Part shown: in pieces, positions 42,224-47,144 of the stretch
Layout of the letters: every line of letters begins with the position of its first letter
Numbering within the stretch: the stretch's first letter is position 1
Source: Anaerolineales bacterium
GTDB lineage: Bacteria > Chloroflexota > Anaerolineae > Anaerolineales > RBG-16-64-43
Direction: 5' to 3'
DNA length: 47,144 bases
Assembly: GCA_016932475.1 (NCBI GenBank)
Contig: JAFGCU010000060.1
Span: forward strand, 1 to 47,144
Position numbers and translations under genes: made by a program
The notes under the pieces: generated by a model
What the model was told of the DNA's origin: nothing
The model's input: the letters and a program-made list of their open reading frames with translations, nothing else
Database searches by the model: none

Positions 42224-43780
42224 ATGCCGCGCGAAGTAAACGGACAAACTGGACAGACACTGCTCGACGCAATGCGCGCGGTCTTCCCGGACGCCGAGGC
42301 ACCGTGCGGCGGCGCAGGCCGCTGCGGCCGCTGCCGGGTGCAGGTGCAGGGCGGAGCCGTGCCGCCGGATTCCCCGCCGTCGATCCTCTCCCCGGTCGGC
42401 GAAGAAGAAGCGCGCCTGCTCGGCGCCGACCGCGTGAACGCCGGCTGGCGCCTGTCCTGCCTGGCCCGTTTCGAACGGAACGGCAGCGTGCATGTGGACC
42501 GGCCCGAGCGCGCGTTTTTCCTGCCCCAGGCAAATCAAACCGCTCAACCGGAATTGGATTCCCGCGACGGCTTGTGCGCCGCGGTCGATATCGGGACCAC
42601 GACGATCAGTTGCGCCTTTGCGGATGCCGTCACCGGCCGGATCGTCGCGCGCACCGCCGCCGCCAACCGCCAGCGCAGTTACGGCCCGGATGTCATCTCG
42701 CGGATCGAGAACGGGGTCCGAGATCCGGAAACGCTCGCGGCCATGCGCAACCTCGTCCGCGGACAGGTGGCCGGAATGCTCGAGGGATTGCGGGCAGGCT
42801 TGGGCGGCGCGCGGCCGGCGCAGGTGCACATCTGCGGCAACACGACGATGATGCATTTGTGGGAAGGGGCAAGTCTGGAAGGGTTGGCGCGCATGCCTTT
42901 CCGGCCCGCGTTCCTGGGAAGCCGGGAGACGGAGCTGGCGGCCGATGGCGGGGAGAACTATCGCTGCCGGCTGCTGCCCGGAATATCCGCGTTTGTCGGC
43001 GCCGACATCACCGCCGGGATCCTCGCCCGCCATTTGCTAGCGGACACCGGCAAGCCCGAACTACTCGTCGATATCGGAACGAACGGGGAGATCGTGCTCG
43101 CGGCGGATCGCGGGCTGACGGCGACGGCGACTGCGGCCGGGCCCGCCTTCGAGGGCGCCGCGATCTCCTGCGGAATCCCGGCCGTCAACGGCGCGGTCGA
43201 CGGCGTGACGTGGAAAGAGGGTAAGTTCGCCTTCACCACGCTTGGTAATTTTCCGCCGGCGGGTTTTTGCGGCTCGGGGCTGCTCGATCTGCTCGCCTGT
43301 TTGCGGCAAGCCGGGATCCTGGATGAAAACGGCGGATTGACGATTGAGCCCGAGGCCGATGGTATCCGCGCGTTCCAGCTCCCGCTCGATCCGCCGCTGA
43401 AGTTCACACAATCGGATGTGCGCCAGCTGCAGCTGGCGAAGGGCGCGATCGCCGCGGGAATCCGGATCCTGTGCCGGCGGGCGGGCGTGGCGCTGGCGGA
43501 TATCGGACGCGTTCACCTGGCGGGCAGCTTCGGCAGCAGCATGTCTTCCGAATCGGCAATCACGGTCGGGCTGATCCCGCCCGAACTTGCGGGGCGGATC
43601 GAGGTGGCGGGGAACAGCGCGCTCGCGGGGGCTCTTCTGACCGCCTGCGATCCGGACGCGCTCGAACAATGCGCGCGAATCGCAGACGGGACCCGGGTGA
43701 TCGACCTCTCCCGCGAGGAGGGGTTTCAGGACGCATTTGTCGAGGCTATGCTCTTCCCGCCTCTTTCCTCCAGCGGATGA
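42224..43780 (+). CDS. RACo-type reductive activator of corrinoid protein
   Basis: 518 aa. An N-terminal [2Fe-2S] ferredoxin domain has Cys28, Cys34, Cys37 and Cys79 (CGGAGRCGRC then RLSC). A linker is followed by an ASKHA-type ATPase domain (from about residue 118) with AVDIGTTTISCAF, HICGNTTMMHL, LLVDIGTNGEI and VHLAGSFGSSMS. Such proteins use ATP to reduce inactive Co(II) corrinoid back to Co(I). It is RACo-like rather than RamA-like, since the iron-sulfur domain is N-terminal and [2Fe-2S]. The N-terminus is a little short of the usual first strand, and the ribosome binding site before ATG 42224 is weak. Last gene of the methanol operon. Confidence 0.92.
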   Translation: MPREVNGQTGQTLLDAMRAVFPDAEAPCGGAGRCGRCRVQVQGGAVPPDSPPSILSPVGEEEARLLGADRVNAGWRLSCLARFERNGSVHVDRPERAFFLPQANQTAQPELDSRDGLCAAVDIGTTTISCAFADAVTGRIVARTAAANRQRSYGPDVISRIENGVRDPETLAAMRNLVRGQVAGMLEGLRAGLGGARPAQVHICGNTTMMHLWEGASLEGLARMPFRPAFLGSRETELAADGGENYRCRLLPGISAFVGADITAGILARHLLADTGKPELLVDIGTNGEIVLAADRGLTATATAAGPAFEGAAISCGIPAVNGAVDGVTWKEGKFAFTTLGNFPPAGFCGSGLLDLLACLRQAGILDENGGLTIEPEADGIRAFQLPLDPPLKFTQSDVRQLQLAKGAIAAGIRILCRRAGVALADIGRVHLAGSFGSSMSSESAITVGLIPPELAGRIEVAGNSALAGALLTACDPDALEQCARIADGTRVIDLSREEGFQDAFVEAMLFPPLSSSG

Positions 43781-43808
43781 CGCAGTGCGGTTCTGCGTAA
43801 TTGTTAGA

Positions 43809-43860
43809 CCCCTCTCCCGGCGTCCGTCCAGGGCGTGGCGGGGTTCTGCCGGGAGAGGGG
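43809..43860. terminator. Hairpin repeat after the methanol operon
   Basis: CCCCTCTCCCGGC (43809-43821) pairs perfectly with GCCGGGAGAGGGG (43848-43860) across a 26-nt loop. No T-run follows. It resembles other CCCTCCCC-armed hairpins here, so it may be a repeat serving as operon end. Confidence 0.55.
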
Positions 43861-44148
43861 CGGGGGGAAATCGTATCTACCGGAGTAAACCCCCGTAAAT
43901 AGAAATCGGGCATATCCTCAAGATGTTGTGAAATAATGCAGAAATTCACTACGGCATCCGGCAAATATTTTCTGCAGGAGATCCCGGTAAAACCGCGCCG
44001 CGGCAGGCTCTGATCGCGGGAACGAGCGAGTTCCATCATGTATCCCAGACTGTGTGCACCCCTCGCTCCTCAATCAAGAAGCTTATTACTAGACCGGAAA
44101 CGCCTTGCTTCGCGCGGCTAGAATTTTGATTTTAATTCAGAGGCTTGG
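43861..44148. other. Gene-free spacer
   Basis: Nothing recognisable: no credible frame, no strong hairpin, mixed base composition. Confidence 0.4.
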
Positions 44149-44177
44149 TTGGCAAGATGTCCGCCGGCGGATAAAAT
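44149..44177 (+). promoter_or_regulatory. Probable promoter of the cupin gene
   Basis: TTGGCA (44149-44154), a 17-nt spacer and TAAAAT (44172-44177). The predicted start near 44184 gives a long leader of about 190 nt. Confidence 0.6.
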
Positions 44178-44220
44178 AACGATTGCGATACCTTATCAAG
44201 CGCAGACGAACCGGATAACA

Positions 44221-44287
44221 CCCAACTGCCAGGCATGCGCAATCCGCCCCGGCTAGAGAATTGCGCATAGCCATGCGGCAAGTTGGG
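44221..44287 (+). ncRNA. Structured leader: long stepped hairpin upstream of the cupin gene
   Basis: The outer stem CCCAACT-GCC (44221-44230) pairs with GGC-A-AGTTGGG (44277-44287). The inner stem GGCATGCGCAAT (44232-44243) pairs with ATTGCGCAT-A-GCC (44260-44272). Each side has one bulged A, giving about 22 bp in total and a 16-nt loop. It lies within the predicted 5' leader of the cupin gene. It could be a regulatory RNA structure, or an operator if it acts as DNA. No known riboswitch is recognised. Confidence 0.45.
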
Positions 44288-44372
44288 ATCCGGCGAAGAC
44301 GGCGCCAGCCGCCAAGTCCGTGCAGGCGGGTCTTCGCTATGTGAATGCGAAAGGTTGGATGAGGAGTGCTGA

Positions 44373-44732
44373 ATGATGAAGGATTTTCCGGAATTCATGA
44401 AAAACCCCGCCAACAGAATTGCTTCCCAGACGCAATATACCCGCGGCATCGAAGGTTATCTCTTCGACGGCGCCGATGGAAGCCAGATGGCTATTTGGAC
44501 AAATCATAAGGGTGAGAATTCCGAAGAGCACGTCCATGATTACGATGAATATTTTCTGGTGGTGCAGGGGCAATACACGCTAATTTTGGGCAGCCGTCGA
44601 ATTCCGATTAGCGCTGGGGAGGAGTGGTTTATTCCAAAGGGCGTCCCGCACAGGGGGGAAAGCGCCGCGGGAACGAGGACGATCCACGCTTTTGGAAAAA
44701 AACGCGCCAGCCGGGAAGGCGAAGCAGGATAA
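44373..44732 (+). CDS. Cupin domain protein
   Basis: 119-aa single-domain cupin. The first motif is HVHDYDEYFLVVQGQYTLILG with metal ligands His53, His55 and Glu59. The second motif is PKGVPHRGE with His93. Metal site intact, so it may be an enzyme or a small-molecule sensor. GAGGAG precedes ATG 44373. Monocistronic, with an unusually long and structured leader. The substrate is unknown. Confidence 0.9.
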   Translation: MMKDFPEFMKNPANRIASQTQYTRGIEGYLFDGADGSQMAIWTNHKGENSEEHVHDYDEYFLVVQGQYTLILGSRRIPISAGEEWFIPKGVPHRGESAAGTRTIHAFGKKRASREGEAG

Positions 44733-44743
44733 ATTTTCTCCAC

Positions 44744-44885
44744 GAAGGCCATGCCTTTCCCCCCATCTCCCAATGTATATTGGGAGATGGGGGAGGTTAG
44801 GGGAGAGGCTAAACCGGAAGCGCACGAAGGTTTCTAAAATATTATTTTCTTTGTGTTCTTTAGGTTTTCCTTCGTGTTCTTCGTG
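44744..44885. repeat. Intergenic repeat cluster with a perfect 15-bp hairpin
   Basis: CCCCCATCTCCCAAT (44760-44774) is perfectly complementary to 44779-44793 around GTAT. After it come GCACGAAGG (44821) and the inverted TTTGTGTTCTTTAGG...CCTTCGTGTTCTTCGTGGA (about 44850-44885), relatives of the CACGAAGG repeats elsewhere. Likely also the end of the cupin transcript. Confidence 0.6.
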
Positions 44886-45516
44886 GAGCCCCGGCTAACT
44901 ACCCTTAGGCTGGCCGGCCAGCCTTCCGAATCCCGCCGAATCTATTCCATCCGCAGTTTGGGCATCCCTTTCGGATTCGAATCGTTGGCGTGATCCCCCA
45001 TCCACAAGATCTTTCTTGGCCGACAAACCGTTTTGGCCCCGTCCCTTCCATGCGTCATGCGAGGATAGAATCCACATCCTCCCGCCTTCCATGGAATGGA
45101 ATCCGGCGCGCAAACACCGGGAAGAATCACCGCTTTGCTGCAAATAGGATCATCCCGCCGAGAATCCCAAGGGTGCGCGCGAAGCGCATGCGGATCGCAG
45201 TCCGGACGTGCGTGATCTCTATTTCCCGCCTGCCGGAGACTTCCCCTAAAATTGTTCGGGGAAATTAGTTGATTTATTACTTTTTGCCGCATGTAAAACC
45301 ATCGCTCTGCAAGAAAACCGATGCCTATCGCTCGGCGGGCGGGGGATTAATGTGGTTTTCCCGCCGACAGGTATTCCGTGGATGAAGTTGCGGGTACAAT
45401 CAGCGGGAACGGCTCTTCCATTCTGCGTTCTGAGCGGCAAGCCATCTGGAATCCGATATCTTCGGAAGAGCATAACAGGTGGCGGATCTGGCAGTCTCAT
45501 GGATAAAAGGAGAAAA
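44886..45516. other. Gene-free spacer before the 99-aa protein
   Basis: Minus-strand frames (44895-45143, 44942-45292) lack ribosome binding sites and family signatures and overlap each other, so I do not call them. No clear repeat, tRNA or promoter is seen. An AT-rich patch lies near 45255-45290. Confidence 0.45.
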
Positions 45517-45816
45517 ATGGCGATTGACGCAATAGCAAATGAAAAAGAATTGAAGCAGGTGCTGTGGGCTTGCTACAATTTTTGGGATAACGAGTCGAAG
45601 CCGGTTGACAAGCGGGAGATCTGCTATGCCTGGGTAAAGAAAGAATTTAAGAAGAGGTTTGACCGGGAATTCGACCAATCCGAACTGACCCGGTTGGCGG
45701 ATCATGGGATCTTGTCGGCCACCGAAAAATCCAGGGGCAGCAACCGGGTTTTCTACTGCTTGAACAATCCTCCGGAAGTGAGGGGAAAATTATTGATCTG
45801 GGGATTGTTTGACTGA
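45517..45816 (+). CDS. Small orphan protein with a winged-helix-like fold
   Basis: 99 aa, starting at ATG 45517 just after AAAAGGAG (ATG 45499 is less likely). The N-terminal half is helical and charged (AWVKKEFKKRFDREF). The pattern QSELTRLADHGILSATEKSRGSNRVFYCL looks like the recognition helix and wing of a winged helix (split here as SELTRLADHGIL then RGSNRVFYCL). I do not recognise a family. Composition is richer in Lys/Asn/Phe than the neighbouring genes, hinting at a different origin. Confidence 0.65.
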   Translation: MAIDAIANEKELKQVLWACYNFWDNESKPVDKREICYAWVKKEFKKRFDREFDQSELTRLADHGILSATEKSRGSNRVFYCLNNPPEVRGKLLIWGLFD

Positions 45817-46063
45817 TCTATTCAAAGCAGGCGGCCGTCTACGCGTTATTCCGGATCGCAACGTCGGACGGCATTTTTCTGAATTCCATACGGGCTTGCG
45901 GTTGCCCGGCGGAAACGGGCGAACGTGTTTATGATTATGGCGTTCAATGCACGGACGGGATTTTGCCCCGGCAATCCGGAATCCTGAAGGTTCGCTCCTG
46001 CCTGGTTCCAGGAAAATTTCCTGGATCGTTATCATGCGCAAGGGAAAATAATTGGAGAAGCCT
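45817..46063. other. Short spacer
   Basis: Contains the end of the 99-aa gene and the leader of the DUF1349 gene. TTCCAGGAAAATTTCCTGG (46003-46021) is a near-palindrome. No gene. Confidence 0.4.
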
Positions 46064-46669
46064 GTGACAACCTTTATCCTGCCCGGAATTCCCGGGGACT
46101 GCTCCTGGAATACTCCGCCCCTCGATTGGGGTTTTTCCCCGGAAAAAGGATTATCGATCACGGCCGGAGCGCGAACGGATTTGTTCATCGATCCCGCCGG
46201 CGGCCCGAACATGGATAACGCTCCTTGTGCGCTCTTCACCCCGGCGGACAATGATTTCCTCCTCAGCGCCAGGGTCTTCGTCGGATTCGGCGCCGCCTTC
46301 GATGCCGGCACAATCCAAATCCGCGTCCGGGACGACCTGTGGGCCAAGCTCTGTTTTGAATACTCGCCGCAGGGCAACCCCATGATCGTCTCGGTTGTGA
46401 CGCGCGGAGTCTCGGATGATTGCAATTCGATCACGGTGGAACGGCCGGAGGTTCATCTGTGGGTGGCGCGGACACCGCAGACGCTGGCGTTCCATTATTC
46501 ACTGGACGGCCGTTATTGGAATCTGGTCCGCTATTTCTCGCTGGGCTGGAAGAACGCCTTGCGCACCGGCTTTTCCGCCCAGTCTCCGACAGGGGAGAAA
46601 TGCACTGCGGTTTTCTCCGAGATGCACTATCGTCCGGGCGTGGTCAACGACATTCGCGGCGGGGAGTAA
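46064..46669 (+). CDS. DUF1349 (concanavalin-like) domain protein
   Basis: 201-aa beta-sandwich protein. WNTPPLDWGFSPEKGLSITAGARTDLFIDP (split: WNTPPLDW and TDLFIDP), DNDFLLSARV, FDAGTIQIRVRDDLWAKLCFEYS-type strands and VHLWVARTPQTLAFHYSLDG fit DUF1349. This is a lectin/glucanase-like fold often linked to carbohydrate recognition. No signal peptide. The start is probably GTG 46064 with GGAGA 5 nt upstream; TTG 46052 is the alternative. Confidence 0.85.
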   Translation: MTTFILPGIPGDCSWNTPPLDWGFSPEKGLSITAGARTDLFIDPAGGPNMDNAPCALFTPADNDFLLSARVFVGFGAAFDAGTIQIRVRDDLWAKLCFEYSPQGNPMIVSVVTRGVSDDCNSITVERPEVHLWVARTPQTLAFHYSLDGRYWNLVRYFSLGWKNALRTGFSAQSPTGEKCTAVFSEMHYRPGVVNDIRGGE

Positions 46670-46718
46670 TGAAAAACCACCCTTGGTTTGACAAACAACG
46701 ATTTCAGGCCCACTTATG

Positions 46719-46763
46719 CGGTTTATCCCCTGTGTTCTTTGTCCCCTTTGTGGCGATAAACCG
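46719..46763. repeat. CTTTGTG-type repeat flanked by a 9-bp dyad
   Basis: CGGTTTATC (46719-46727) and GATAAACCG (46755-46763) enclose CCCTGTGTTCTTTGTCCCC, a member of the CACAAAG repeat group. Confidence 0.5.
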
Positions 46764-46872
46764 GAAAGGTTCTAAGCAAACATTTATTTATTATAAAGAT
46801 AAATTGGCTGTCAAAAATAGCCCAGAAATATTCCTCCCCGGTTGATCGAGTCCCTGCCAAAGCGAGGCTACC

Positions 46873-47073
46873 ATGAGAAAAGTAATTTTCTCTATGTCGG
46901 TTTCCCTGGACGGCTTTATCGAAGACACAACGGGCGATTTCGGCTGGGCGGAACCCGACACGGAATTGCACCAGCACTTCAACGAACAGGAAAGCGCGGT
47001 CGACACCCTCCTCTACGGGCGCCGGATGTACGAGCTCATGACGGCATTCTGGCCGACCCCCAATTGTCTATAA
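46873..47073 (+). pseudogene. Truncated dihydrofolate-reductase/RibD-like protein
   Basis: The first 60 or so residues match the start of RibD C-terminal/dihydrofolate-reductase-like proteins: MRKVIFSMSVSLDGFIED, WAEPDTELHQHFNEQE, LLYGRRMYELMTAFWPT. Relatives run to about 180-200 aa, but here the frame ends right after WPTPN with a stop at 47071. The remaining two thirds is not found in the following 70 nt. The break falls next to sequence carrying a new ribosome binding site and start codon, so interruption by an inserted element is likely. Confidence 0.7.
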
Positions 47074-47144
47074 TCCTTAATACAACTCCCCCTCCGTAAT
47101 TAGTGTATAAAGAGGAGAGGTCAAATGAATCGACAGGAATCTGC
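47060..47144 (+). mobile_element. Possible left edge of an inserted element, cut by the window end
   Basis: Starting about TGTCTATAATCCTTAATAC (near 47063) the sequence is AT-rich and unlike its surroundings. It leads within about 60 bp to a strong ribosome binding site and an ATG, as at the left end of an insertion sequence. The opposite end lies outside the window, so neither terminal repeats nor target duplication can be checked. Confidence 0.35.
47125..47144 (+). CDS. Start of a gene running off the window
   Basis: ATG 47125 follows AGAGGAGAGG at good spacing and reads MNRQES to the window end. It is too short to identify. It may be a transposase if the preceding break is an insertion. 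Confidence 0.4.

Noticed and set aside
44895-45292. Overlapping minus-strand frames of 82 and 116 codons
   Set aside because: No start signal, no family resemblance, mutual overlap.

Overview
The window is a high-GC stretch of bacterial chromosome, densely coding on both strands, with no phage and no complete mobile element. The best guess is a Chloroflexota (Anaerolineae-like) genome. Pointers are GTPase/DUF4388/V4R signalling genes, Tat and lipoprotein substrate-binding proteins with Pro/Thr/Glu-rich linkers, a GH114 glycosidase, a large HEAT-repeat protein, corrinoid methanol genes, and intergenic regions full of inverted repeats. No rRNA is present, so the assignment is an inference from gene content.

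Layout. 0.2-2.4 kb: minus-strand module of DUF4388 protein, conservon-type small GTPase and V4R protein behind its own promoter. 2.75-3.0 kb: tRNA-Glu(CTC) with a near-consensus promoter, then a compact promoter-hairpin-terminator unit that may be a small RNA. 3.2-4.9 kb: membrane-anchored alkaline-phosphatase-superfamily protein. 5.4-9.8 kb, minus: rplU-rpmA-rpmE followed by tdk-hpt-cca. RpmE (bL31) carries a C-terminal domain resembling the RNA polymerase alpha-CTD. Upstream of the strong rplU promoter is an array of four ACCG-N3-CGGT palindromes repeated every 18 bp. 10.2-13.1 kb: 976-aa HEAT-repeat protein. 13.5-15.8 kb: marR-ABC ATPase-ABC permease operon with a double palindromic operator. 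15.8-18.4 kb: gyrA, apparently transcribed as a leaderless mRNA. 18.5-32.9 kb: lipoprotein, acnA, GNAT acetyltransferase, two substrate-binding lipoproteins without transporter partners, a BaiN/HI0933-type flavoprotein, a 23S rRNA-type methyltransferase, carbamate kinase, polX (third catalytic Asp apparently replaced) and uppP. 33-37.4 kb: GH114 protein, B3/B4-domain protein, gingipain-like (C25) lipoprotein, a probably frameshifted small membrane protein, and a Tat-exported Rieske lipoprotein.

37.6-43.8 kb is the metabolic centrepiece. A PocR/AraC regulator faces mtaB (methanol:corrinoid methyltransferase), mtaC (corrinoid protein), a DUF1638 gene and a RACo-type reductive activator. Together these can demethylate methanol onto a corrinoid and repair the oxidised corrinoid. 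The second methyltransferase that would unload the methyl group is not in the window.

44-47 kb is looser accessory sequence: a cupin with a structured leader, a small orphan protein, a DUF1349 protein, and a dihydrofolate-reductase-like gene cut off after about 66 codons. A new gene with a strong ribosome binding site starts just after the break, which looks like the edge of an insertion.

Two regulatory habits recur. Several promoters carry an extended -10 (TGnTATAAT-like). Several genes (gyrA, the GNAT gene, perhaps arcC) have a -10 box 7-8 nt before the start codon, which suggests leaderless transcripts.
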